Below the pieces are notes generated by a model, which saw nothing but the letters and a program-made list of their open reading frames with translations, had not been told where the DNA came from and searched no databases. Below are positions 44,144 to 54,118 of a DNA stretch of 64,000 bases, in pieces. This DNA is from CADEEL01 sp050246475 (GTDB taxonomy: Bacteria > Pseudomonadota > Alphaproteobacteria > Caulobacterales > Aquidulcibacteraceae), in the NCBI GenBank assembly GCA_050246475.1, contig JBFWVZ010000001.1:372001-436000 (forward strand), written 5' to 3'. Each line of letters starts with the position of its first letter. The first letter of the stretch is position 1. The position numbers were made by a program, and so were the translations under genes.

Positions 44144-45382
44144 TCACGCTGCGGCGACGATTTCCTTCATGGTTTGATTTGGATCAGCAAGCCGCTCGGG
44201 CGGCGGGCTCGCGCCTTTCTCGATCAGGCGCTTGACGCCCAGATATTCGGCTGGTCGGTTGACCGCGTCGACGGCGATCAGCCGGTTGCCTTGATAATAG
44301 ACGAGCGCGAAAGCGCGATCCTTCATCGATCCGCGCTCGACGATGCGGTCATAACCTTGCGAAAGGCCCGCGATCTGCAGTTTCAGATCGTATTGGTCGG
44401 ACCAGAACCACGGCGCTTCCTCCGTGGGCGGCGTTTGCCCGAGGATCATGGCCGCGGCGATCTTGGCGCCCTCGACGGCGTTGTGGACGCTTTCCAGGCG
44501 CGCGGTGCGGCCGGGATAGTGGACGAGGGGGCGGCGGGTGCAGTCTCCGATGGCGTAGATCGCTGGATCGGAAGTTTGCATGAAGCGGTTGACGACGATG
44601 CCGTCATTCACCTCAAGCCCCGCGTGCTGCGCGAGCGACGTCTCCGGCGCAATGCCGATGCCGGCGACGACAATATCAGTCTCGATCTCGGTTCCGTCCG
44701 CCAGGCCGACGGCGCGCGCCTTCACATCGCCCTTGATGATGGCGGGCTGCACATTGAGCGCGAAGCGCACGCCTTGGGCGGTGTGTTCATCGAGAAAGAA
44801 GCCGGCCATCTCGGGGCTCGTCACGCGTGCGAGGGGGCGCACCGCGGCTTCGAGCACGAGGACGTCCAGGCCCTTCTTGCGCGCGACCGCAGCTGTCTCC
44901 AGCCCGATATAGCCCGCGCCGACGACGATGAGCCTTGCGTCCTCCGTGAACGCGTCCTTCATCGCGTCGATGTCGGCGATGGTGCGCACCAGATGGACGC
45001 CGCGCAGATCGGCGCCGGGCAAAGGCAGCTTCCGCGCGCGCGAACCCGTTGCGAGAATGAGCGTGTCGTAGCCCAGCTCACGCCCGGCCTCGAGACGGAG
45101 TCGCTTGTTGGCGCGATCAATCCACACCGCGCGCGTGGAGGGCAGGAAGGCGATGTGCTCCTCCTCCAAAAGAGCAGGCGGGCGCAAAAAGAGATGCTCA
45201 GCCTCGACCTCGCCGGAGAGGTATTTCTTGGAGAGCGGCGGGCGCTGGTAGGGGGCGTAGCGCTCCTCGCCGATGAGCGTGATCTCGCCGGCATAGCCGC
45301 CGGCGCGCAGGCGCTGCGCGGCCTCGCCGCCCGCCTGGCCGGCGCCCACGATCACCACGCGCCCGCTCGCGCCTTCCGCCAC
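44144..45382 (-). CDS. NAD(P)H-dependent ferredoxin reductase (putidaredoxin reductase-like)
   Basis: The 412-residue flavoprotein has an FAD loop (VVIVGAGQAGGEAAQRLR), an NAD(P)-binding loop (LIVVGAGYIGLETAAVARKKG), and the C-terminal FAD motif (AIYAIGDCTRRPLVHYPG). Segments YAPYQRPPLSKKYL and TLILATGSRARKLPLPG are typical of the rhodocoxin/putidaredoxin reductase group. The GTG at 45382 puts the FAD loop at the expected place; the open frame beyond it runs antisense through tsaE. It is coupled to the ferredoxin gene. Confidence 0.92.
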   Translation of the reverse strand: MAEGASGRVVIVGAGQAGGEAAQRLRAGGYAGEITLIGEERYAPYQRPPLSKKYLSGEVEAEHLFLRPPALLEEEHIAFLPSTRAVWIDRANKRLRLEAGRELGYDTLILATGSRARKLPLPGADLRGVHLVRTIADIDAMKDAFTEDARLIVVGAGYIGLETAAVARKKGLDVLVLEAAVRPLARVTSPEMAGFFLDEHTAQGVRFALNVQPAIIKGDVKARAVGLADGTEIETDIVVAGIGIAPETSLAQHAGLEVNDGIVVNRFMQTSDPAIYAIGDCTRRPLVHYPGRTARLESVHNAVEGAKIAAAMILGQTPPTEEAPWFWSDQYDLKLQIAGLSQGYDRIVERGSMKDRAFALVYYQGNRLIAVDAVNRPAEYLGVKRLIEKGASPPPERLADPNQTMKEIVAAA

Positions 45383-45487
45383 GCCAAGGTCCCCGAAAGC
45401 CAAGTATCGCGGCTTTTTGGAGGGGCGGGGGCTGCAGCGCAAGGCGGCCTTGAAGCGCACGCCCGCGTGGGCCAACCTCCGCGCCCC

Positions 45488-45958
45488 ATGGCCGCTGCGG
45501 GAACCGATGATTCGCTGAGCGTCGCGCTCGCCGATCCGGCGGCGACGGAGGCGCTTGGACGCCGCCTGGGCGCGCTTATGCGAGCGGGGGATGTAGTTTG
45601 CCTCTCGGGAGACCTGGGCGCCGGAAAAACGACCCTGGCGCGCGGCGCGATCGCGGCGTGGACGGGCTCGGGAGAAGAGGCGCCAAGCCCCACCTATACG
45701 CTTGTGCAGGTCTATGAAGGCGCGAAGGGCGCGCTGCTGCACGCGGACCTCTATCGCTTGAAGCGGCCGGACGAGGCCGAGGAGATCGGGTTGATCGACG
45801 CATTCGGCCGTGAGGCCGTCCTCATCGAGTGGCCGGAGCGTCTGGCGGGCGCGCTGCCGAAGGACCGGTTGGAGATCGCGCTATCCTCGGAAGGCGCCCA
45901 GCGGCGTGCGCATGTCATTGCGCATGGCGCCTGGCGGGAGCGCGCTCATGGGCTCTGA
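45488..45958 (+). CDS. tsaE: tRNA threonylcarbamoyladenosine biosynthesis ATPase TsaE
   Basis: TsaE is the ATPase needed with TsaB, TsaC and TsaD for the t6A modification of tRNAs reading ANN codons. The 156-residue product has Walker A GDLGAGKTTLARG, SPTYTLVQVY, LLHADLYRLKRPDE and LIEWPERL, all hallmark TsaE segments. Length is normal. The ATG at 45488 is within open frame that extends antisense over the reductase. It overlaps amgK by 11 bases. Confidence 0.94.
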   Translation: MAAAGTDDSLSVALADPAATEALGRRLGALMRAGDVVCLSGDLGAGKTTLARGAIAAWTGSGEEAPSPTYTLVQVYEGAKGALLHADLYRLKRPDEAEEIGLIDAFGREAVLIEWPERLAGALPKDRLEIALSSEGAQRRAHVIAHGAWRERAHGL

Positions 45959-47033
45959 GCGGGCTGCCGCGCTTGAAGCGCTTCTGGTGCAGACGGGGTT
46001 TGATCGCGCGACGCGCGTTCCCTTTCCCATGGATGCGTCCACGCGCTCTTACACGCGCCTCGTTCTGCCGGAGCGCACGGCCGTGCTGATGGACGCGCCG
46101 CTCATGGAAGATGCGCCGTGTCCGCCAGCAGCCAGCGAAGCGGAGCGGCGCGGCATGGGCTGGAACGCAACGTCGCGACTCGCCGCCTCACGCGTCGAAG
46201 CGTTCGCGGCGGTGGCGCAGCAGCTTTCAGCATGGGGCCTTTCAGCGCCGCAGATTTATGGCGTCGATGTCGCGCACGGCTTCGCGGTGCTGGAGGATTT
46301 GGGCGACAATCTCTATGCGCGTGTCATCCCAGCGGGGGCCGATGAAATCGGCCTCTATACGGTGGCGGCGCATGTGTTGGCGCGCGTGCACAGCGCGCCC
46401 TTGCCGCTTTCGCTCGAGGGGCCCGGCGGGCGCTGGCCGCTGCTCGACTATGACCGTTTGGCGATGGAGGTGAATGTCGATCTCTTCGTCGAGTGGCTGC
46501 CGCGCGCGAGCGACGTGCTCATTTCCGATTCCGAGCGCGCGCAGTTCGAGCGCGCGCGCGACGCGCTGATCGACGAGGCGCTTACGTTCCCGCGCGCGTT
46601 TACGATTCGGGACTATCACGCCGAAAACCTGATCTGGCTGCCTGAACGCGACGGTGTGCGGCGCGTTGGGCTGCTCGACTTTCAGGACGCCGTGCGCGGC
46701 TGGCGCGCATGGGATTTCTCGATGCTGCTGCACGATGCGCGCCGGGATGTCTCGCCGGAGGCCGCCAAGGCCGCGATCCGCGCTTATCTCACCCAAATGG
46801 GCGCGAGCGAGGCGCCGTTCGAGCGCGAACTCGCGATCCTCGGCGCGCTCAACACCCTGCGGATTCTGGGGCTCTTCTGCCGGCTCGTCTCGCGCGACCA
46901 GAAGCAGAAATACGCGGCCTTCATGCCACGCGAGTGGGGTCATCTGGCGCGCACGCTTCGCCATCCCGCACTTGCGGAGATGGCGGCGTTCATGGCGCAG
47001 GTCGCGCCCGCATACGTGAAGGAAGCGGCGTGA
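45948..47033 (+). CDS. amgK: Anomeric N-acetylmuramate/N-acetylglucosamine kinase AmgK
   Basis: AmgK phosphorylates MurNAc and GlcNAc at C1 in the anabolic recycling route that bypasses de novo UDP-MurNAc synthesis. The 361 residues belong to the aminoglycoside phosphotransferase fold: catalytic loop RDYHAENLIWL and metal-binding LLDFQDAVRGWRAWDFSMLL, plus the N-terminal STRSYTRLVL loop. It directly precedes murU with a GTGA overlap, the pairing that defines the pathway. ATG 45948 has GGGAG upstream. Confidence 0.92.
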   Translation: MGSERAAALEALLVQTGFDRATRVPFPMDASTRSYTRLVLPERTAVLMDAPLMEDAPCPPAASEAERRGMGWNATSRLAASRVEAFAAVAQQLSAWGLSAPQIYGVDVAHGFAVLEDLGDNLYARVIPAGADEIGLYTVAAHVLARVHSAPLPLSLEGPGGRWPLLDYDRLAMEVNVDLFVEWLPRASDVLISDSERAQFERARDALIDEALTFPRAFTIRDYHAENLIWLPERDGVRRVGLLDFQDAVRGWRAWDFSMLLHDARRDVSPEAAKAAIRAYLTQMGASEAPFERELAILGALNTLRILGLFCRLVSRDQKQKYAAFMPREWGHLARTLRHPALAEMAAFMAQVAPAYVKEAA

Positions 47034-47749
47034 CGATCACAACCGCCATGGTGCTTGCCGCGGGCCTCGGCACGCGCATGCGCCCGCTCACCAACGATCG
47101 CCCGAAGGCGCTCGTCAACGTCGGCGGCAAGGCGCTCATCGACCACGTGCTGGATCGTTTGATCGCGGGCGGGATCACGCGCGCGGTGGTGAACGTGCAT
47201 GCGTTCGCGGACATGCTCGAAGCGCATGTGAAGAAGCGCCGCGACATGGAAATCGTCATCTCGGACGAGCGCGCGCTGCTGATGGAGACGGGCGGGGGCG
47301 TCAAGCAGGCGCGTGCGCTCTTGGGAGACGGGCCGATCGTCGTCGCCAACATCGATTCCGTCTGGGAGGAGCAGACGAGCGCGGTTGCGCGGCTCATCGC
47401 GGCTTACGACCCTTCGCGGATGTCAGCACTTCTCATGCTCGCGGCGATGAACAATTGCGTTGGCTTCGAGACGCCGGGCGATTTTCATATGGACGCGCAG
47501 GGCCAGCTCGCGTGGCGCGGCGCGGCGGCGCGTTCCGATTGGGCGTTCATGGGCGTGCAGGTGATGGATCCAACGCTCGTGGATGGCGAGCCGCTTGAAC
47601 CCTTCTCCCTGCGGCGCGCGTGGGATCGCGCGCTTGCCGGCGGGCGCTTTTACGGCCTGCCGCTCAACGGGTTCTGGATGCATGTCGGCGATCCCGCGGC
47701 GCGGGAGGCGGCGGAAGCGCGCTTGGCGGGCGCAGCGGCGCGGGCGTGA
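47030..47749 (+). CDS. murU: N-acetylmuramate-1-phosphate uridylyltransferase MurU
   Basis: MurU converts MurNAc-1-P to UDP-MurNAc, completing the bypass begun by AmgK. The 239-residue nucleotidyltransferase has the signature AMVLAAGLGTRMRPLTNDRPKA, ETGGGVKQA, a metal-binding Asp (VANIDSVWEE) and FWMHVGDP. The start is a GTG overlapping the amgK stop; its own stop overlaps the addB GTG. Confidence 0.93.
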   Translation: MTITTAMVLAAGLGTRMRPLTNDRPKALVNVGGKALIDHVLDRLIAGGITRAVVNVHAFADMLEAHVKKRRDMEIVISDERALLMETGGGVKQARALLGDGPIVVANIDSVWEEQTSAVARLIAAYDPSRMSALLMLAAMNNCVGFETPGDFHMDAQGQLAWRGAAARSDWAFMGVQVMDPTLVDGEPLEPFSLRRAWDRALAGGRFYGLPLNGFWMHVGDPAAREAAEARLAGAAARA

Positions 47750-50700
47750 GCCAATCGTCAGACCACGGATTGTTTAGCGGGCCTTCGCCGCGCGTTCTGG
47801 CGACGCCGGCCTCTGCGCCTTTTCTCGACGTCTTCGTTCAGGAAATGATCGCCGCGCTTGGGCGCGACGACCCGTTCGCGCTTGCCGATGCGCTCATCCT
47901 CTTGCCCAACCGGCGCGCCGCGAACGGATTGATGGACGCGTTCGCGAAGGCGCTGGGCGGCGCCGCGCTCCTGCCGGCGATCCGCCCGCTCGGCGATCTT
48001 GATGACGATCCCGACGTCTGGGGCGCGGGCGCGATTGATCTCGATCTGGCGCCGGCCATCGATCCGTTGCGGCGGCGGCTGGAGCTTGCCGCGCTCATCC
48101 GCAAGCGCGACGAGGCGGAGGGCGGCGCGGCCGATCCCGTGCGCGCGCTCGCCTTCGCGGACGAGCTCTGCCGTCTGCTCGACGCCGCGAACGCCGGTGA
48201 TCCGATCGAGTGGTCGAAGCTCGACGATCTCACCGAAACGCGCGCCTACGCCGCGCATTGGGCGCGCAACGCGCAATTCTTGCAGATCATCACGCGCTAT
48301 TGGCCGGAACGGCTCAAAGCGGACGGCCTTGTCGATGCAAGCGATCGCCGTTCGCGCCTGCTGATATCTCTGGCTGCGCAATGGGAGCTTGCGCCGCCGC
48401 GGACGCCCATCGTGATCGCTGGTTCGACGGGGTCCATCGCGGCGACGCGGGTGCTGATGAACGCCGTTGCGCGCTTGGAGAAGGGCGCCGTGCTGCTGCC
48501 CGGCTTGGATGTCGATCTGGATGAACGGGCGTGGATGCAAGCGGGGCCGCAGCATCCGCAGCATGCGCTCAAGGAAACGCTTGGTCATCTCGGTATGGCG
48601 CGCGGGCAGGTGCGCTTGATCGGCGCCGCGCATGACGAAGGCGCCGCGAAGGCGCGGCGTGTGCTGATCCGCGAGGCGCTCGTCCCCGCCGATACGACGG
48701 CGGACTGGGTGACGCGGCTTGAGGAAGCCGGCGGAGCGGCGCTCGCCGAAGCTGGCGCATCGGGTCTTTCGCTCGTCGAACTCGACACGGAAGAGGAGGA
48801 GGCCGCTGCGATCGCGCTGCTCCTGCGCGAGAGTTTGGAGGGCGATCGAAACGCGGCGCTCGTCACGCCCGACGCAACGCTTGCGCGCCGCGTGGCGATG
48901 AAGCTCGCGCGCTGGGGCGTCAAGCCGCTGATGACGCAAGCAGGCTTGCTGGAGACAACGCCTGTGGGCGTCTTCCTCTCGCTGCTCGGACGCTTGTCGG
49001 ACGACACGGCAGAGCCGGCGTATCTTGCGGGGCTCATCGCGCATCCGTTCACGGCGCTTGGCATGGACGCCGATGCACTGAAGCGCGCCGCGCATCATTT
49101 GGAGCGCGACGCGCTGCGCGGGCCGCGCAAGCATACCGATCTCGCATCGCTCGCGGCTCAAGGGCCGGTCGAAGCGCGCGAGCTCGTTGGCCGTCTGATG
49201 CGCGCGCTCGCGCCGTTCGATGCGCTTGGCGAGGAGACGACGTTGGCCGCGTTCGCGGAGGCGCTGACGGAATGCGCGGAGCGCGCCGCTGACGCGCCGA
49301 TGATCGCGGGCGCGCGCCGCGTTTGGGCGGGCGGCGAGGGCGCCGCGGCGGCGCGCTTGCTGCAAGGGCTGATCGAACATGGCGGCGAGCTCGGTCTGCT
49401 TTCCAAGTTCGAAGCCGCGCGCGCGTTCACGCAGGCGCTCTCGGAACAGGACGCACCGATCATCCGTGAAGGAGATCAGCGCATCGCGATTCTCGGACCG
49501 CTCGAAGCGCGCCTCGCGCAGCGCGACCGCGTCATCCTCGGCGCGCTCAACGAAGGCGTTTGGCCAGCCGCGGTGCGCGAGGATCCGTTTCTCTCGCGCG
49601 GCATGCGCGAAGCGATCGGCTTGCCGTCGCTCGACGTGCGGCTGGGGCTTGCGGCGCATGATTTTGCCCAGCTTACCAATGCGCGCGAGGTCGTCATGAC
49701 GCGCGCCTTGAAGCAAAACGGCGCGCCGACGCTCGCGTCACGCTGGATCTGGCGGCTCAAGACGTTGCTGCGCGCGGCGGGGCGCGAGCATTTGCTGATC
49801 CAGGGCGAGGCCTCGAAGGCGAAAGAGTGGGCGCGCGCGCTTGATGCGCCGGGCGCGCTCACGCGGCTTGAGCCGCCGCGCCCGCGTCCGCCACGCGAAG
49901 CGCGGCTCTCGCGCATCAGCGCTACGCAGGTCGAGACGCTCATCCGAGATCCTTACGCCGTCTATGCGCGGCGCATCCTCGGCCTTGAGGTTCTCGATGC
50001 CATCGGGACGGCGCCGGATGCGCGTGGGCGCGGGACGGCGCTTCACCGCGCGATCGAGCGCATCGCGGCGGGCGATGGCGCTGATGCGCTGATGCGCTTG
50101 ATCGATGAGGAATTGAAACTCGCGGGCGTCGTTGACGAACAGCGTGCTTACGACCGGGCGCGGCTCTTGGAAGCGAGCGCCTCTTTTGTCCTATGGCTGG
50201 CGGCGCGGCGCGCGATAGGCATCCGTGAATTCATCGAAAAGAAAGGTGAGCTAACGCTCGACAACGGGCGCACGCTGTCGGCGCGCGCGGATCGGATCGA
50301 GATATTCCCGAACGGCGGGGCCGCTGTGGTGGACTATAAGACCGGTGCGCCGCCCGGCGACGGCGAGGTGAAGACGGGCTTGGCGCCGCAGCTCTTGCTT
50401 GAAGCAGCGATGCTGAAGCGCGGCGCCTTCGAGGACACGCCGCCCGCGATCACGCACGAACTTATCTATTGGCGGTTCAGCGGCAGCGGCGCGGGGCCGA
50501 ACACCGTCGCGCTGGAAACAAGCGTGGAGCAAGCCGCGGACGATGCGCTTGCGAAGCTCAATGCGTTGCTCGATCGCTACGCCGATCCGCGGCTCGCGTT
50601 TCTCTCCAAACCCCGCGCCAAATTCATCAAGCCATACGAGGAGTACGATCTCCTCGCGCGGCGCAAGGAGTGGCTCGACGCGACGGGTGACGATCCATGA
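47746..50700 (+). CDS. addB: AddB subunit of the AddAB helicase-nuclease
   Basis: AddAB processes double-strand DNA ends for RecA-dependent repair. The 984-residue protein has the alphaproteobacterial AddB pattern (LILLPNRRAANGLMDAFAKAL near the N-terminus, RDRVILGALNEGVWPAAVREDPFLSRGMR in the middle) and a C-terminal PD-(D/E)XK nuclease domain (RADRIEIFPNGG, AVVDYKTGAPPGDG). Very few cysteines occur, so the iron-sulfur staple of Bacillus AddB appears absent. The GTG at 47746 overlaps murU, and the end overlaps addA by four bases. Confidence 0.94.
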   Translation: MSQSSDHGLFSGPSPRVLATPASAPFLDVFVQEMIAALGRDDPFALADALILLPNRRAANGLMDAFAKALGGAALLPAIRPLGDLDDDPDVWGAGAIDLDLAPAIDPLRRRLELAALIRKRDEAEGGAADPVRALAFADELCRLLDAANAGDPIEWSKLDDLTETRAYAAHWARNAQFLQIITRYWPERLKADGLVDASDRRSRLLISLAAQWELAPPRTPIVIAGSTGSIAATRVLMNAVARLEKGAVLLPGLDVDLDERAWMQAGPQHPQHALKETLGHLGMARGQVRLIGAAHDEGAAKARRVLIREALVPADTTADWVTRLEEAGGAALAEAGASGLSLVELDTEEEEAAAIALLLRESLEGDRNAALVTPDATLARRVAMKLARWGVKPLMTQAGLLETTPVGVFLSLLGRLSDDTAEPAYLAGLIAHPFTALGMDADALKRAAHHLERDALRGPRKHTDLASLAAQGPVEARELVGRLMRALAPFDALGEETTLAAFAEALTECAERAADAPMIAGARRVWAGGEGAAAARLLQGLIEHGGELGLLSKFEAARAFTQALSEQDAPIIREGDQRIAILGPLEARLAQRDRVILGALNEGVWPAAVREDPFLSRGMREAIGLPSLDVRLGLAAHDFAQLTNAREVVMTRALKQNGAPTLASRWIWRLKTLLRAAGREHLLIQGEASKAKEWARALDAPGALTRLEPPRPRPPREARLSRISATQVETLIRDPYAVYARRILGLEVLDAIGTAPDARGRGTALHRAIERIAAGDGADALMRLIDEELKLAGVVDEQRAYDRARLLEASASFVLWLAARRAIGIREFIEKKGELTLDNGRTLSARADRIEIFPNGGAAVVDYKTGAPPGDGEVKTGLAPQLLLEAAMLKRGAFEDTPPAITHELIYWRFSGSGAGPNTVALETSVEQAADDALAKLNALLDRYADPRLAFLSKPRAKFIKPYEEYDLLARRKEWLDATGDDP

Positions 50701-53700
50701 ACGCCTACGAACGCGCGGCGCAGAGCCAACAGATCGCGGCCGATCCCGCGTATTCGGTGTTCGTCACCGCGAACGCTGGCTCCGGCAAGACGAAGGTGCT
50801 GATCGACCGGATCGCGCGGCTGCTGCTGAAGGGCGTGAAGCCCTCTTCGTTTCTCTGCATCACCTACACGAAGGCGGCGGCGGCGGAGATGCAGCGGCGG
50901 CTGTTCGACCGGCTGGGCGCGTGGTGCGTCGCGGCCGATGGGGATTTGCGGCGCGAGCTCGAAGCGCTGACGGGCGCGCCGCTCGACGACGCGACGGTTG
51001 CGGGAGCGCGCGCGCTTTTCGCGCGGGCGCTTGAAAGCCCGGGCGGGCTCAAAATTCAAACCATCCATGCATTCTGCGAGCGTTTGCTCGCGCGCTTCCC
51101 GCTCGAAGCGGGCGTACCGCCCGGATTTGAAATCGCGGACGATGTGAGCGCGCGGGAGATGCTGGCGCAGGCCTGGCGCGCGGCCGTGCTGTCGGGCGAG
51201 GCGGACGTCTCTTCCGCGATCACGCGCTTCGGCGCGCGGCTCCATGATGACCGCTTCCGGGAATTGCTCAATCTCATCGTGCAACAGCGCGGCGAGATGG
51301 CCGGGCACGCTCGCGATGCGATCAAGGCGCGCCATGACGCGGGCGAGCCAGAGGCTGTGGTCGCTGGCGTTTTGGCGGAAATCGATTGGCATGAGCTGCA
51401 GCGCGCGCGCGACGCGCTCGCCGCCAGCAGCGCACGGGATCAGGCAGCGGCGCTCAAGATCGAAGCGGCGCTCTCGCTCAAGGAAGCAGATAGCGGCGCG
51501 GCGCTCGTCGCATGGGCCGAAATCTTCCTCACCGACAAGCACGAACCGCGCAAGGATGCGCCAACAAAGAAGCTCGCGAGGGCTGAGCCTTGGCTGGAGA
51601 CGTTCTTCTCCCAAGGCGCCGCGAAGTCGTTGAGCGCGCTGCGTGCGTGGAAAACCGCCGAGCGCGCGGCCGACTCCGCGGCGGCGGTTGCCTTGGCGCA
51701 GGCGCTCGATCAACGCTACAGACTGGCGAAGGCGCGCTCGGGCGCGCTCGATTTCGCGGACCTGATCGAACGCGCCAACGCGCTGCTCACGAGCGCGGAG
51801 GCCGCCGCATGGGTGCTCTTCAAGCTCGACGGCGGCATCGATCACATCCTGATCGATGAAGGCCAGGATACAAGTCCCACGCAATGGGCGCTCATCGAGC
51901 CGTTGCAGACGGAGTTCTTCGCCGGCGAAGGCGCGCGAGAGGAAGCGCGCACCGTGTTCGCGGTCGGCGATCCCAAACAAAGCATCTATTCGTTCCAGGG
52001 CGCCGACCCGCAGCGCTTCCGCGATGAACTGACCGCGCTCGATTCGCGCGCGCATGCGGCCGGGAAGCGTTTTATCTCGCCAAGCCTCGAAATGTCGTTC
52101 CGCTCGACGCGCGAAGTGCTCAGGGTTGTCGATGCGGCATTCGCGGATCTGGCGGTCGCGGGCGACGTCCCCGGCGCGTTCGATGCGATGCGCCACGATG
52201 CGAAACGCGACGCGGAAGAAGGGCGCGTCGAGTGGTGGCCGCTGGCGCCCCGGCCAGCACGCGCGGCGCCTGAAGCCTGGGATGCGCCGCTCGACATGGA
52301 GCCGGCGGATTCCTCGCAAGTGCTCATCGCCAACGCGCTCGCCGCGGAGGCCAAGCGCTGGATCGGCGAGAAGCAAGGCGTCTGGGATCAAGGCGCGCTC
52401 AGGCCCATGCAGGCCGGCGATATTCTGATCCTCGTGCGCTCGCGCGGGCAGCTCTTCCGACAGCTGATCAAGGCGTTCAAGCGCGCGGGGCTTCCGGTCG
52501 CGGGCGCGGACCGCATGATCTTGAAGGATGAGATCGCTGTCGAGGATTGCCTCACGCTGATGCGCGTCGCGGCCGATCCGGAGGACGATTATTCGCTCGC
52601 GTGCCTGCTTAAGAGTCCGTGGCTCGGGCTGACGGATGACGACGCGGATATTTTTCCGCTCGCGTGGGTGCGCGCGAAGGGCGAGACGCTGCTTTCGCGT
52701 CTCCTTGCGTCAAACGACGGGAAATACGCGGAGGCGCAAGATTTCGTCCGTGCGCTGACGTTGCGCGGCGCCGAGACGCCCGACCGCTTGCTTGCTTGGG
52801 CGCTGGAGCGGCTCGATGCGCAGGGACGTTCGGGCTGGGAGAAGCTTTTCACGCGCCTTGGACCGGAATCGCGCGATCCGGTGGAGGAATTGCTGGCGCG
52901 CGCGCTCAACGCCAATAGGCGCGGACCGGCGACACTGGTTTCGTTCCTCGCGCAGATCGAACGCGATCAGGCGGAAGTGAAGCGCGAGATGGAGGAAGCG
53001 GGCGGCGCGGTGCGGATCATGACGGTGCACGGCGCCAAGGGGCTCGAAGCGCCCGTCGTCATCCTGCCGGATATGTCGCAAGGGCCGAAGCTGCGCCCGA
53101 GCGACCCCGATCTCTTCATGACGGAAGCGGGCCCGGTCTTTTCGGCCAACAAGCAGGAGGACGATCCCGTATCCGCCGCCGCGCGCGCGGCTTGGGAGAC
53201 GCGCAATTTCGGCGAGTATCTGCGCCTGCTCTATGTGGCGATGACGCGCCCGCGCGACCGGCTCATTCTGTGCGGCTATGCGGACGGGCGCTACACGGGC
53301 GGCGCGCAGGCGCAAGCATGGCATCAGATGACGGGCGATGCGATGGCGCGCATCGGCGAAGAGATTGATACTCCATTTGGCAAGGGCTTCGCGCTTGGGC
53401 GCGTGCTCTATGCGGAGAGCAAAGAGAGCGCGCGGGAGCGTGCGCATCCGCTGCCGGCGTGGGCGAAGCGCGTGCGAGACTCCGTCGAAGCCGCGCGCGC
53501 CGCGGCGCCGTCGCAACTCAAGAAGGAAGGCGCAGCGCTCTCGCCGCGCGGCGACGGCACGGCGCGCTTCCGGCGCGGACTCCTGCTGCATGGGTTGCTG
53601 CAGCGCTTGCCGGAGGTCGAACCGCCGCGGCGCGCGGAGGCAGGCGCACTTTGGCTCAAGCGGCAAGGCGTGGAGAACGCCGACATGCTCGTGCGTGAAG

Positions 53701-54059
53701 CGCTCGCCGTCATCGATGCGCCGGCGTTCGCGCATGTTTTTGGGCAGGGCTCGCGCGCGGAGGCGCCGATCGTGGGGCGCATCGCCGGGCTCTCCGTTCG
53801 CGGCATCGTCGATCGGCTCGTCGTCTCCGATCACGAAGTAGAGATCATCGATTTCAAGTCCGATCGCCCGGCGCCGGAGACCGCCGAGGAGGCGCCCGAG
53901 GGCTATGTGCTTCAGATGGCGCTCTACCGTGCGGTGCTTCAGCAGATTTTTCCGAATCGCGGCGTCAAATGCGCGCTCATCTGGACGGAGAAACCGCTTC
54001 TTGTGGCGCTCTCCGGCGCGCAGATGGACGCGGCGTTGGCGGGGCTCACGAACGGTTGA
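50697..54059 (+). CDS. addA: AddA helicase-nuclease subunit
   Basis: The 1120-residue UvrD-type helicase has Walker A (ANAGSGKTKVL, near residue 25), motif Ia/Ic (FLCITYTKAAAAEM), motif II (HILIDEGQDTSP), motif III (FAVGDPKQSIYSFQGAD), motif V region (TVHGAKGLEAPVVI) and motif VI (LYVAMTRPRDRL), then a C-terminal PD-(D/E)XK nuclease (EIIDFKSDRPAP). It partners with AddB, encoded just upstream and translationally coupled. Confidence 0.96.
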   Translation: MNAYERAAQSQQIAADPAYSVFVTANAGSGKTKVLIDRIARLLLKGVKPSSFLCITYTKAAAAEMQRRLFDRLGAWCVAADGDLRRELEALTGAPLDDATVAGARALFARALESPGGLKIQTIHAFCERLLARFPLEAGVPPGFEIADDVSAREMLAQAWRAAVLSGEADVSSAITRFGARLHDDRFRELLNLIVQQRGEMAGHARDAIKARHDAGEPEAVVAGVLAEIDWHELQRARDALAASSARDQAAALKIEAALSLKEADSGAALVAWAEIFLTDKHEPRKDAPTKKLARAEPWLETFFSQGAAKSLSALRAWKTAERAADSAAAVALAQALDQRYRLAKARSGALDFADLIERANALLTSAEAAAWVLFKLDGGIDHILIDEGQDTSPTQWALIEPLQTEFFAGEGAREEARTVFAVGDPKQSIYSFQGADPQRFRDELTALDSRAHAAGKRFISPSLEMSFRSTREVLRVVDAAFADLAVAGDVPGAFDAMRHDAKRDAEEGRVEWWPLAPRPARAAPEAWDAPLDMEPADSSQVLIANALAAEAKRWIGEKQGVWDQGALRPMQAGDILILVRSRGQLFRQLIKAFKRAGLPVAGADRMILKDEIAVEDCLTLMRVAADPEDDYSLACLLKSPWLGLTDDDADIFPLAWVRAKGETLLSRLLASNDGKYAEAQDFVRALTLRGAETPDRLLAWALERLDAQGRSGWEKLFTRLGPESRDPVEELLARALNANRRGPATLVSFLAQIERDQAEVKREMEEAGGAVRIMTVHGAKGLEAPVVILPDMSQGPKLRPSDPDLFMTEAGPVFSANKQEDDPVSAAARAAWETRNFGEYLRLLYVAMTRPRDRLILCGYADGRYTGGAQAQAWHQMTGDAMARIGEEIDTPFGKGFALGRVLYAESKESARERAHPLPAWAKRVRDSVEAARAAAPSQLKKEGAALSPRGDGTARFRRGLLLHGLLQRLPEVEPPRRAEAGALWLKRQGVENADMLVREALAVIDAPAFAHVFGQGSRAEAPIVGRIAGLSVRGIVDRLVVSDHEVEIIDFKSDRPAPETAEEAPEGYVLQMALYRAVLQQIFPNRGVKCALIWTEKPLLVALSGAQMDAALAGLTNG

Positions 54060-54118
54060 AGCTCACCGCGAAAGGCCCCACATCTTGGGGCGACGTTTGG
54101 GGGACGAAGGAGCAGATT

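Noticed and set aside
47758..49716. 652-codon antisense frame inside addB
   Set aside because: No recognisable motif; composition mirrors the antisense of AddB codons.
50577..52391. 604-codon antisense frame across addB/addA
   Set aside because: Crosses two coupled real genes and shows only Arg/Glu-rich noise.
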